Below are positions 1-5,642 of a stretch of 5,642 bases of DNA, piece after piece. The stretch is from Clostridiales bacterium. Lineage in GTDB: Bacteria > Bacillota_A > Clostridia > Peptostreptococcales > Anaerovoracaceae. Both the position numbers and the translations under genes were made by a program. Numbering within the stretch: position 1 is the first letter of the stretch; the number at the start of each line of letters is the position of its first letter. A model generated the notes under the pieces. It did not search any database. It had not been told where the DNA came from and worked only from the letters and a program-made list of their open reading frames with translations. The stretch is from assembly GCA_012510935.1 (NCBI GenBank), contig JAAZHB010000206.1, positions 1-5,642 of the forward strand, given 5' to 3'.

Positions 1-437
1 AACGAATCCACTGACCCAATAAGCCCCTTTGACCGTCTGCTTCTTTTTATCATGTTCAAAAGCCACAAAGCAATTATCCATGCAACTATTACAATTATCA
101 GAAAGGAGAGTATAGTCATTGATACTCTTACGAACATCAAAACTAGCTGTGTTTGGGTCTCGAGCACAACAGTCTGTAGCGAGTTCTCAATAAAGGCTGG
201 TAGGATTCCTACTAAATCGATGCTCTCACTTGAAACTAGATTCGTTATTCTTTCTACTATGAAAGTCTCTATCGGCGTATAGCTTAGGAACTCACTCAGA
301 GGCCCTGCAAAAACGACTCCGGCAACGACTCCTCCTGCGATTGCACATAGTCTTATTAAGGTTTTAAGGCATCCGTTTTTGCGCCCTAGAAGTATTGAAA
401 CTATCAATATTCCTAGTATTATTATGTCTAAAATCAT
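1..437 (-). CDS. CvpA-family integral membrane protein (partial, C-terminus beyond left edge)
   Basis: The minus strand is open from an ATG at 437 to the window edge, giving 145 codons plus two bases with no stop. The protein starts MILDIIILGILIVSILLGRK. It has a hydrophobic segment at residues 2-17, a Gly-Arg-Lys-Asn-Gly turn, a second hydrophobic segment at about 28-45 (Gly/Ala/Val-rich), a polar region at about 50-97, a third segment at about 106-129, and then a basic patch (KRSRRSKG) leading into GLIGSVDS. This matches the CvpA/colicin V production family: an N-terminal 'D-hydrophobic-G-K-G' pattern, about four membrane passes, and a basic loop before a 'GLIDxxxG' type segment. The missing part would hold the last membrane helix. 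The function of the family is poorly defined; it has been linked to colicin V export and to envelope stress. The start is supported by AGG at 446-444 with a short spacer and by a good promoter upstream. The family call rests on pattern recognition, not a search. The gene diverges from gcvT and shows no functional link to it. Confidence 0.72.
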   Translation of the reverse strand, partial: MILDIIILGILIVSILLGRKNGCLKTLIRLCAIAGGVVAGVVFAGPLSEFLSYTPIETFIVERITNLVSSESIDLVGILPAFIENSLQTVVLETQTQLVLMFVRVSMTILSFLIIVIVAWIIALWLLNMIKRSRRSKGLIGSVDS

Positions 438-479
438 ATCTTACCTGTTAATGAAATATCTTTCTTGTTTCTAATTTAA

Positions 480-509
480 TTCACATTCTTTCTATGATAT
501 TATTATATA
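480..509 (+). promoter_or_regulatory. Candidate promoter of the gcvT-gcvH-gcvPA-gcvPB operon
   Basis: TTCACA (480-485, five of six matches to TTGACA) is followed by AT-rich -10 candidates. These are TATATA at 504-509 with an 18-base spacer and TATTAT at 501-506 with a 15-base spacer. With the first, transcription would start near 516 and leave a leader of only about 33 bases before gcvT. The exact -10 is uncertain because the stretch is nearly all A and T. The site overlaps the divergent minus-strand promoter. Confidence 0.42.
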
Positions 510-530
510 GATTTATATAGCAACTGTAAA
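502..530 (-). promoter_or_regulatory. Sigma-A-type promoter for the minus-strand CvpA-family gene
   Basis: Read on the minus strand, TTTACA (530-525, five of six matches to TTGACA) is followed after exactly 17 bases by a perfect TATAAT (507-502). Transcription would start near 495, leaving a leader of about 58 bases before the ATG at 437. This is the best promoter match in the window. Its -10 box overlaps the predicted -10 of the divergent gcv promoter. Confidence 0.68.
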
Positions 531-548
531 ACATTTAGGAGGTTTTGA

Positions 549-1637
549 ATGGATAAAAAGACTCCATTATACGAAACACATATCGAATACGGTGGAAAGA
601 TTGTTCCTTTTGGTGGATTTCTTCTCCCTGTACAGTACGAAGCGGGAATCAAGGCTGAGCATATGGCAGTACGTACAAACGTTGGCCTATTCGATGTTTC
701 TCACATGGGTGAGATTTTAGTCCAAGGCGAGAAATCTGTTGATTTTCTTAACCATATTCTAACTAACGATTTCACTGATCTTGAGCCTGGTTTTGCAAGA
801 TACAGCCCAATGTGTAACGAGGCTGGCGGAACAGTCGATGACCTTATAGTATATATGAAGGCTGAGAACGACTATTTCGTAGTAGTAAATGCTTCAAACA
901 TCGAGAAGGATTTTTCTTGGATGCAGGATCACAAGATAGATGGCGTAGAGCTTGCAAATGTATCTGACGACTATGGTCAGCTAGCTCTTCAAGGACCTAA
1001 TTCAGAGAAGGTTCTATCAACAATTTGTGATGCTAAGTTCATCCCTGCTGATAACTATACTTGCATTTTCGGTGCTGAGATTAAGAGCATCCCTGCAATG
1101 ATCTCTAGAACAGGATATACTGGTGAAGATGGCTTTGAAATCTATGTTCCTGCAGATAGAGTTGCCGAACTTTGGAACCTTGTTATGAAAGCAGGCAGCG
1201 AGCTAGATATTCTTCCTTGCGGCCTTGGTGCAAGAGATACTCTTAGAATGGAAGCTGCAATGCCTCTATATGGACATGAGCTAACAGATGAGATTTCTCC
1301 TAAGGTATGTGGTCTTGGTTTTGCCATTAAGATGGATAAACCTGACTTTATTGGAAAGGAAGCTCTTGAAGCATCTATGCCTCTTAAGAAGAGAAGAGTT
1401 GGTCTTAAGGTTACAGGTCGTGGCGTAATCAGAGAGCACCTTGATGTATATAGAGATGGCGAGATAATTGGACAGACAACATCCGGAACATTCTTCCCAT
1501 TCTTTGGCGGTTCATACGGAATGGCTGTTATTGATGCAGACAAGCGTGAAATCGGTGCACCTTGTCAGGTAGAAGTCAGAGGTAGAATGGTTGACTGCGA
1601 GATGGTTAAGACACCTTTCTACAAGAGAGAGAAATAG
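549..1637 (+). CDS. gcvT: Glycine cleavage system T-protein, aminomethyltransferase
   Basis: This 362-residue protein has the usual length for the family. It transfers the methylene carbon from the aminomethyl-lipoyl arm of GcvH to tetrahydrofolate, releasing ammonia and giving 5,10-methylene-THF in the cytoplasm. Visible hallmarks, in order, are TPLYETH (residues 5-11), AVRTNVGLFDVSHMGE (40-55), GGTVDDLIVY (93-102), VNASN (113-117), LALQGPN (145-151), SRTGYTGEDGFEIY (186-199) and GLGARDTLRMEAAMPLYGHE (225-244). One of Asp97/Asp98 in the VDDLIVY motif is the aspartate the family needs for folate-dependent transfer. The C-terminal barrel starts at about 280 and ends KTPFYKREK. The segment around TSGTFFPFFGG (311-321) differs from the more usual 'SGTFSPTL' form. 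The start is supported by AGGAGG at 537-542, six bases before the ATG. It is the first gene of the operon, and gcvH follows after 62 bases. Confidence 0.97.
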   Translation: MDKKTPLYETHIEYGGKIVPFGGFLLPVQYEAGIKAEHMAVRTNVGLFDVSHMGEILVQGEKSVDFLNHILTNDFTDLEPGFARYSPMCNEAGGTVDDLIVYMKAENDYFVVVNASNIEKDFSWMQDHKIDGVELANVSDDYGQLALQGPNSEKVLSTICDAKFIPADNYTCIFGAEIKSIPAMISRTGYTGEDGFEIYVPADRVAELWNLVMKAGSELDILPCGLGARDTLRMEAAMPLYGHELTDEISPKVCGLGFAIKMDKPDFIGKEALEASMPLKKRRVGLKVTGRGVIREHLDVYRDGEIIGQTTSGTFFPFFGGSYGMAVIDADKREIGAPCQVEVRGRMVDCEMVKTPFYKREK

Positions 1638-1699
1638 ACATTATCGTCTTAAATTGACGAACAATTTATAACTAATTATTTTTCAGGAGGACTATTAAA

Positions 1700-2062
1700 A
1701 TGAAGTTTACAAAAGATCATGAGTGGCTAAATTACGAAGGTGATGTTGCTGTTATCGGTATTACAGACTATGCACAAGAGAGCCTTGGCGACCTAGTATT
1801 TGTTAACCTACCAGAGGTTGGCGATGAAGTAGTTGCAGGAGAGGTTTTCGGAGATGTAGAGTCAGTAAAGGCTGTATCAGACATTTTCTCTCCAGTTTCA
1901 GGAACAGTATGCGAAGTAAACGAAGAGCTTCTTGATGCACCTGAAAAGATTAACGAAGATGCTTGGGAGGCTTGGTTCATTAAGGTTGAAAATGTTACAG
2001 ACACTGATACTCTACTAGATGAAGCTGAATACAACGCATTTGTTGAGGAAGAAGAGGCATAG
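1700..2062 (+). CDS. gcvH: Glycine cleavage system H-protein, lipoyl carrier
   Basis: This 120-residue protein is close to the usual 125-130. It is the mobile carrier that shuttles the aminomethyl group from P-protein to T-protein on a lipoyl-lysine arm. The N-terminus has the typical FTKDHEWL (residues 3-10) and GITDYAQESLGDLVFVNLP (20-38). The lipoylation site is in FGDVESVKAVSD, with Lys57 as the predicted modified residue. It is followed by SPVSGTV (64-70) and by NEDAWEAWFIKV (85-96), which corresponds to the family's 'N-x-D-P-Y-x-x-G-W' region. The tail is acidic (EEEEA). AGGAGG at 1685-1690 lies nine bases before the ATG. The 62-base gap after gcvT has only a weak 5-bp inverted repeat (1644-1648 with 1656-1660) and no convincing terminator. 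The lipoate is probably supplied by the lplA product encoded downstream. All eight leucine codons are CTA or CTT. Confidence 0.97.
   Translation: MKFTKDHEWLNYEGDVAVIGITDYAQESLGDLVFVNLPEVGDEVVAGEVFGDVESVKAVSDIFSPVSGTVCEVNEELLDAPEKINEDAWEAWFIKVENVTDTDTLLDEAEYNAFVEEEEA
2054..2057 (+). promoter_or_regulatory. Ribosome binding site of gcvPA inside the end of gcvH
   Basis: GAGG lies eight bases before the gcvPA ATG at 2066, within the codons for the Glu-rich C-terminus of GcvH. The gcvH stop is only three bases before the next start, so ribosomes finishing gcvH can readily reinitiate. This supports ATG 2066 as the true start. Confidence 0.6.
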
Positions 2063-2065
2063 AAG

Positions 2066-3382
2066 ATGATTGGATATATTCCAGGCACAGATGAAGAGCA
2101 GCTTACTATGCTCCGCGAATGCGGGTTTGAAAAGCTAAGCGACCTCTTCAAGAATATTCCGGACGAGGCAAAGGTGCAAGGTAAGCTTGACCTACCTGAT
2201 GCTAAGTCGGAAGTTGAAGTTACAAAGACTGTAACTGATATGGCTAATAAGAATGTCGTTTTTCGTTCAATTTTTAGAGGCGCTGGTGCTTATAACCATT
2301 TCGTTCCTGCTACAGTTGATGCTATTGCTAATAAGGAAGAATTTCTTACAGCATATACACCTTATCAGGCTGAAATCAGCCAGGGTATTCTTCAATCAAT
2401 ATATGAGTACCAGACAATGGTTGCTGAACTAACAGGAATGGAAGTTGCTAATGCTTCTCTATACGATGGTCCATCAGCGGCTGCCGAGGCTTGTTTTATG
2501 ACTAAAGACCGTAAACACAAGACATTCTATGTATCTGGTGCTGTTGATGAAAGAATCCTAACAGTAATTAACACTTACTCTTTTGGTCGTGAAGATGTTG
2601 TTAAGGTTGTTCCTGTAGCAAATGGCAAGACAGATATTGAGGCTCTTAAGAAGGACCTTGCTGCCGACCCTGAAGCTGCTTGCTTCCTAATGCAATATCC
2701 AAACTTTTATGGAATTGTTGAAGATGCAGATGAGATTGCTGAAATTGTTCATGCTGCGGGTGCGCAACTTATCATGTATGCAAATCCTATATCATTAGGT
2801 TTGCTTAAGTCACCAGGTGAAATCGGCGCTGACATTTGTGTTGGCGAAGGTCAGCCTCTAGGACTAGGTCTTGCATTTGGAGGCCCTTACCTTGGACTTC
2901 TTGCAACAACACAGAAGAATCTTCGTAAGATTCCTGGTAGACTTGTTGGTGAGACTGTTGATACTAATGGAGATAGAGGTTTTGTCCTTACTCTTCAAGC
3001 AAGAGAACAGCATATTAGAAGAGAGAAAGCTTCTACAAATGTTTGTTCAAACGAAGCTCAATGTGCACTTAGAGCAGGAATCTATCTTGCAACAATCGGG
3101 CCAGTTGGTCTTGAGAATGTTGCAACACTTTGCACATCAAAGGCTCACTATCTTGCTAGCGAGCTAGCTAAGGCAGGACTAAACCTAGCATATAACGAAG
3201 AATTCTATAATGAATTTGTTACAAGTTGCCCAGACGCAAAGAAGCTTCTTCTCACTCTTGAGGAGAAAGGTATTCTTGGTGGTCTTGAACTTGAAAATGG
3301 CGATATTCTATGGTGCTGTACTGAGCTTAATACTAAAGAAGACATTGACGAGCTTGTGTCTATCGTAAAGGAGGTGTTCTAA
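2066..3382 (+). CDS. gcvPA: Glycine dehydrogenase (decarboxylating) subunit 1, P-protein alpha
   Basis: This 438-residue protein is near the usual 440-450. It corresponds to the N-terminal half of the single-chain P-protein found in many bacteria and eukaryotes. With GcvPB it decarboxylates glycine and passes the aminomethyl group to lipoyl-GcvH. Recognisable blocks are YIPGTDEE (4-11), FRGAGAYNHFVPATVD (70-85), TAYTPYQAEISQGILQSIYE (95-114), the ELTGMEVANASLYDG block (121-135), GADICVGEGQPLGLG (254-268), FGGPYLGLLA (271-280), IPGRLVGETVDTNGDRGFVL (289-308) and LQAREQHIRREKASTNVCSNEA (310-331). All are typical of GcvPA. The PLP-binding lysine is not in this subunit but in GcvPB. It starts three bases after gcvH and ends one base before gcvPB, so the two subunits are probably made in matched amounts. 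No truncation or frameshift is visible. Confidence 0.97.
   Translation: MIGYIPGTDEEQLTMLRECGFEKLSDLFKNIPDEAKVQGKLDLPDAKSEVEVTKTVTDMANKNVVFRSIFRGAGAYNHFVPATVDAIANKEEFLTAYTPYQAEISQGILQSIYEYQTMVAELTGMEVANASLYDGPSAAAEACFMTKDRKHKTFYVSGAVDERILTVINTYSFGREDVVKVVPVANGKTDIEALKKDLAADPEAACFLMQYPNFYGIVEDADEIAEIVHAAGAQLIMYANPISLGLLKSPGEIGADICVGEGQPLGLGLAFGGPYLGLLATTQKNLRKIPGRLVGETVDTNGDRGFVLTLQAREQHIRREKASTNVCSNEAQCALRAGIYLATIGPVGLENVATLCTSKAHYLASELAKAGLNLAYNEEFYNEFVTSCPDAKKLLLTLEEKGILGGLELENGDILWCCTELNTKEDIDELVSIVKEVF
3367..3376 (+). promoter_or_regulatory. Strong ribosome binding site of gcvPB inside the end of gcvPA
   Basis: AAAGGAGGTG is an extended match to the 16S rRNA anti-Shine-Dalgarno sequence. 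It lies within the last codons of gcvPA (encoding VKEVF), with AGGAGG ending nine bases before the gcvPB ATG at 3384. It fixes that start and suggests efficient coupled translation of the two P-protein subunits. Confidence 0.75.
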
Positions 3383-3383
3383 T

Positions 3384-4802
3384 ATGAAATTGATTTTTGA
3401 ACAGAGCTTCTCCAACAGAGGACAGAATGTATTCCCAGCTTGTGATGTTGAAATTGTTAAGCCTGCAGTTGCCCTAAGAGAAAAGAAAGCAAGACTTCCA
3501 GAGATTCCTGAGAATGAAATGGGTCGTCACTACACTGCTCTTGCAAAGAGATCTCATGGTGTAAACGATGGCTTCTATCCACTTGGTTCTTGCACAATGA
3601 AGCATAACCCTCGTGTAAACGAGAGAATGGCAGCACTACCTGGTTTCAACGTACATCCCCTACAACCTCTTCATACAGTTAAGGGTTGCACAGATGTAAT
3701 TAACACACTTGAGAAAAACCTTTGTGCTATTACTGGTATGGATAATGTTACTTTCCAACCAGCAGCAGGTGCTCATGGTGAGTTCACTGGTATACTTCTA
3801 ATTAAGAAGTACCACCAAGAACGAGGCGACTTCGAAAGAAAAGAGATTCTTATTCCTGACGCAGCTCATGGAACTAACCCAGCATCAGCAGTTATGGGTG
3901 GCTTCAAGGCTGTTCAGATTAAGTCTAATGACAAGGGAATGGTTGATATTGATGACTTAAAGGCACACCTAAGTGAGAAAACAGCTGGTCTTATGCTAAC
4001 TAACCCTAACACTGTTGGTCTTTTCGATGAGAACATTCTAGAGATTACTAGATTAGTGCATGAAGCAGGCGGTCTAAACTACTATGATGGCGCTAACCTG
4101 AACGCTGTAATGGGAATTGTAAGACCTGGAGATATTGGATTTGATGTAATCCATCTTAACTTGCACAAGACATTCTCCACTCCACATGGTGGCGGTGGCC
4201 CAGGTTCAGGCCCTTGCGGTTGCAAAGCAATGCTTGCACCATACCTACCTGGACTAGTTTGTAAGGATGGTTCAGATGAGTACACAAGAGCTGAAAAGTC
4301 AGTAGGAAATGTTACTGGATTCTACGGAAACTTCCTAGTACTAGTAAAAGCTCTTTCATACATTCTTTCACTTGGTGCAGAAGGTATTCCTCTAGCTTCA
4401 AGCAATGCTGTTCTAAATGCTAACTACATGATGAACAAGCTAAAGGATATTTATCCTGTTGCATTTGATACAATTTGTATGCATGAGTTTGTACTCAGCC
4501 TTGAGTCAATTCAGAAGCAGACTAATGTATCAGCACTTGATGTTGCAAAGGCTCTTCTTGACTACGGAATTCATCCACCTACGATGTATTTCCCACTCAT
4601 CGTTCATGAAGCTCTAATGATTGAGCCAACTGAAACTGAGTCTAAAGAGACACTTGATGAGGCAATTGAAGCATTCCGTAAGATTTTTGAACAAATCCAG
4701 AATGCTCCTGAGTCAGTTCAGGCTTGCCCTGTATCAACTCCTGTTCTTAGACTTGATGAGACAAAGGCTGCAAGAGAACCTCAGCTAAGATATGAATTTT
4801 AA
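3384..4802 (+). CDS. gcvPB: Glycine dehydrogenase (decarboxylating) subunit 2, P-protein beta
   Basis: This 472-residue protein has the expected length for the PLP-binding half of a split P-protein. It begins with the typical LIFEQS (residues 3-8). It continues with RLPEIPENEMGRHYTALA (37-54), GFYPLGSCTMKHNPRVNE (63-80), PAAGAHGEFTG (126-136), PDAAHGTNPASA (158-169), LTNPNTVGLFDENI (205-218) and NYYDGANLNAVMG (232-244). The PLP Schiff-base lysine is predicted as Lys262 in LNLHKTFSTPHGGGGPGSGP (258-277), with the glycine-rich loop after it. The C-terminus carries PPTMYFPLIVHEALMIEPTE (398-417) and ends REPQLRYEF, as the family does. The gene is separated from gcvPA by a single base. A stem-loop terminator 45 bases after its stop appears to close the operon. 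The call is secure and the gene looks intact. Confidence 0.97.
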   Translation: MKLIFEQSFSNRGQNVFPACDVEIVKPAVALREKKARLPEIPENEMGRHYTALAKRSHGVNDGFYPLGSCTMKHNPRVNERMAALPGFNVHPLQPLHTVKGCTDVINTLEKNLCAITGMDNVTFQPAAGAHGEFTGILLIKKYHQERGDFERKEILIPDAAHGTNPASAVMGGFKAVQIKSNDKGMVDIDDLKAHLSEKTAGLMLTNPNTVGLFDENILEITRLVHEAGGLNYYDGANLNAVMGIVRPGDIGFDVIHLNLHKTFSTPHGGGGPGSGPCGCKAMLAPYLPGLVCKDGSDEYTRAEKSVGNVTGFYGNFLVLVKALSYILSLGAEGIPLASSNAVLNANYMMNKLKDIYPVAFDTICMHEFVLSLESIQKQTNVSALDVAKALLDYGIHPPTMYFPLIVHEALMIEPTETESKETLDEAIEAFRKIFEQIQNAPESVQACPVSTPVLRLDETKAAREPQLRYEF

Positions 4803-4847
4803 TGTTCGTAACTTTTACGCATAAGAAATTCTAAATATTGATTTTTG

Positions 4848-4881
4848 GAAGCCTGAGGCCCTGCGCTTCAGGCTTCTTGTT
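4848..4881 (+). terminator. Rho-independent terminator after gcvPB
   Basis: GAAGCCTGAGGC (4848-4859) pairs with GCTTCAGGCTTC (4865-4876) to give a 12-bp stem with one G-U pair and a 5-base loop (4860-4864). It is followed by TTGTT and further T-rich sequence. The T-tract is interrupted, so termination may be partial. It lies between gcvPB and lplA and would separate the operon from the ligase gene. Confidence 0.72.
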
Positions 4882-4901
4882 GGTTATTGTTATTAGGACA
4901 G

Positions 4902-4923
4902 TTCATTTTCTACACGAAATGAA
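4902..4923. promoter_or_regulatory. Operator-like inverted repeat upstream of lplA
   Basis: TTCATTT (4902-4908) and AAATGAA (4917-4923) form a perfect 7-bp inverted repeat with an 8-base centre. It is not followed by a T-tract, so it is unlikely to be a terminator. Its size suits a dimeric repressor site. It covers the -35 and spacer of the weak lplA promoter candidate. The regulator is not identifiable from the window, and chance in AT-rich DNA is possible. Confidence 0.3.
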
Positions 4924-4930
4924 TTATTAA
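4902..4930 (+). promoter_or_regulatory. Weak promoter candidate for lplA
   Basis: TTCATT (4902-4907, three of six consensus matches) and TATTAA (4925-4930, four of six) are 17 bases apart. A start near 4937 would leave a leader of about 20 bases before the lplA ATG. Support is weak, but the terminator upstream makes some promoter in this spacer likely. Confidence 0.25.
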
Positions 4931-4956
4931 AAAAATAGGGATATAGGTATATAAGA

Positions 4957-5642
4957 ATGAAGCTTAAATACATTATTACAGACAACAAGACTCAACATGT
5001 TAATTTGGCTGTTGAAGAATTCCTAACTCGTAATGCAAAGGATGATGAAGTTATCCTTATGCTCTGGCAGAACTCTCCTTGCGTTGTAATCGGCAAGAAT
5101 CAGAACCCTTGGGCAGAATGTAATGTTGAGAGAATGAAAGAAGATATGGTTCCTCTAGTAAGAAGAGTTTCTGGCGGAGGGGCTGTGTATCATGACTTAG
5201 GAAATCTGAATTTCACCTTTGTTGCAAAAGATAATCTTTATGACAAAGAGAAGCAGACAGAAGTAATCCTTCAGGCTGTTCGACTTCTTGGTATTGATGC
5301 AATAAAGAACGGAAGAAACGATTTAACCGTTAACGACAAGAAATTCTCAGGCCACGCGTATTGGTCCAGTAATGGAGCAAGTTATCATCACGGGACGATA
5401 ATGATGCAGGTTTTCTTCGATAATATGTCCAAGTATCTTAGCCCATCCAAAGCTAAGTTGCAATCAAAAGGAGTTAGTTCAGTGAGAAGTCGCGTTACTA
5501 ATATTGTTGACTGTCTGCCTTCTAACTCAACCCTTTCAAAGGATAGATCAGATCTTATTGAAGCAATGGAAACTGCCCTCATCTCTGCTTTTGAGCTAGT
5601 TTATGGTCAAGAGGCAGAAGAGATGGCTTGGCCTACTGTAAC
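4957..5642 (+). CDS. lplA: Lipoate-protein ligase A (partial, C-terminus beyond right edge)
   Basis: The frame is open from ATG 4957 to the window edge, giving 228 codons plus two bases. The enzyme activates lipoate with ATP to lipoyl-AMP and attaches it to a lysine on carrier proteins; here the obvious target is Lys57 of GcvH. Diagnostic motifs are NLAVEEFL (16-23), VVIGKNQNPWAECN (43-56), RRVSGGGAVYHDLGNLNFTF (69-88), GRNDLTV (119-125), KKFSGHAY (128-135), YHHGTI (143-148) and KGVSSVRSRVTNI (171-183). Lys129, just before FSG, corresponds to the conserved active-site lysine (Lys133 in E. coli LplA). The SGGGAV loop and the SVRSRVTN motif point to the LplA ligase type rather than the octanoyltransferases LipB or LipM. 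The remaining C-terminal accessory domain, if present, lies outside the window. The ribosome binding site is weak (AGG at 4945-4947, nine bases from the ATG), unlike the strong sites in the gcv operon. The preceding terminator suggests mostly independent transcription. Confidence 0.93.
   Translation, partial: MKLKYIITDNKTQHVNLAVEEFLTRNAKDDEVILMLWQNSPCVVIGKNQNPWAECNVERMKEDMVPLVRRVSGGGAVYHDLGNLNFTFVAKDNLYDKEKQTEVILQAVRLLGIDAIKNGRNDLTVNDKKFSGHAYWSSNGASYHHGTIMMQVFFDNMSKYLSPSKAKLQSKGVSSVRSRVTNIVDCLPSNSTLSKDRSDLIEAMETALISAFELVYGQEAEEMAWPTV

Noticed and set aside
52..282. 76-codon plus-strand open frame
   Set aside because: It lies antisense to the CvpA-like reading frame, has no ribosome binding site, and its low-complexity Ile/Thr/Ser composition resembles no family. 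The minus-strand frame is longer, open to the edge, and has clear membrane segments.
1644..1660. Small inverted repeat TCGTC / GACGA between gcvT and gcvH
   Set aside because: Only 5 bp with a 7-base loop and no T-tract directly after it, so it is too weak to be called a terminator or processing site.
1142..2151. Minus-strand open frames at 1142-1543 and 1768-2151
   Set aside because: They are antisense shadows of gcvT and of gcvH/gcvPA, with Ser/Pro-rich translations and no family resemblance.
2871..3167. 98-codon plus-strand frame inside gcvPA
   Set aside because: It is an out-of-frame Leu-rich shadow wholly inside the conserved GcvPA coding sequence.
4082..4285. Minus-strand open frame inside gcvPB
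   Set aside because: It is the antisense of the conserved PLP-lysine and glycine-rich region; its Pro/Gly-rich translation is a by-product of that sequence.
4807..4819. Inverted repeat CGTAA / TTACG just after gcvPB
   Set aside because: A 5-bp stem with a 3-base loop in AT-rich DNA is expected by chance; the 12-bp stem at 4848-4876 is the far better terminator.
5388..5582. Minus-strand open frame inside lplA
   Set aside because: It is antisense to conserved LplA motifs such as SVRSRVTN, with no ribosome binding site or family match.
1..5642. Possible novel system, mobile element, CRISPR array, tRNA or rRNA
   Set aside because: I saw no terminal inverted repeats, transposase-like frames, spaced direct repeats or RNA gene signatures. 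Apart from short intergenic regions, the window is filled by recognisable genes of core metabolism and one CvpA-like membrane protein.

Overview
The window reads as a metabolic operon from a low-GC, probably anaerobic Firmicute (Clostridia-like). The evidence is AT-rich DNA, strong AGGAGG ribosome binding sites, a glycine decarboxylase split into two subunits (GcvPA and GcvPB), and protein sequences of clostridial type. The genus cannot be fixed from the sequence alone.

Layout. Positions 1-437 hold the 5' part of a minus-strand gene for a CvpA-family membrane protein that runs off the left edge. A short divergent intergenic region (438-548) follows, with a good minus-strand promoter and a plausible, overlapping plus-strand promoter. 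From 549 to 4802 there is a tight plus-strand operon, gcvT-gcvH-gcvPA-gcvPB. The spacings are 62, 3 and 1 bp, so the last three genes are probably translationally coupled. A stem-loop terminator (about 4848-4881) follows gcvPB. The spacer then carries a perfect 7-bp inverted repeat and a weak promoter candidate. From 4957 to the right edge is the 5' part of lplA, a lipoate-protein ligase.

How the genes work together. GcvPA and GcvPB form the PLP-dependent P-protein, which decarboxylates glycine and loads the aminomethyl group onto the lipoyl arm of GcvH. GcvT transfers the C1 unit to tetrahydrofolate, giving methylene-THF and ammonia. LplA attaches lipoate to GcvH, at the predicted Lys57, so its position next to the operon makes sense. 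The fourth component, dihydrolipoyl dehydrogenase (L-protein), is not in the window. CvpA has no evident link to glycine metabolism.

The region is mostly ordinary core metabolism and I see no undescribed system. The points most worth checking are the apparent absence of a glycine riboswitch before gcvT, the overlapping divergent promoters, and the separate, possibly regulated transcription of lplA.
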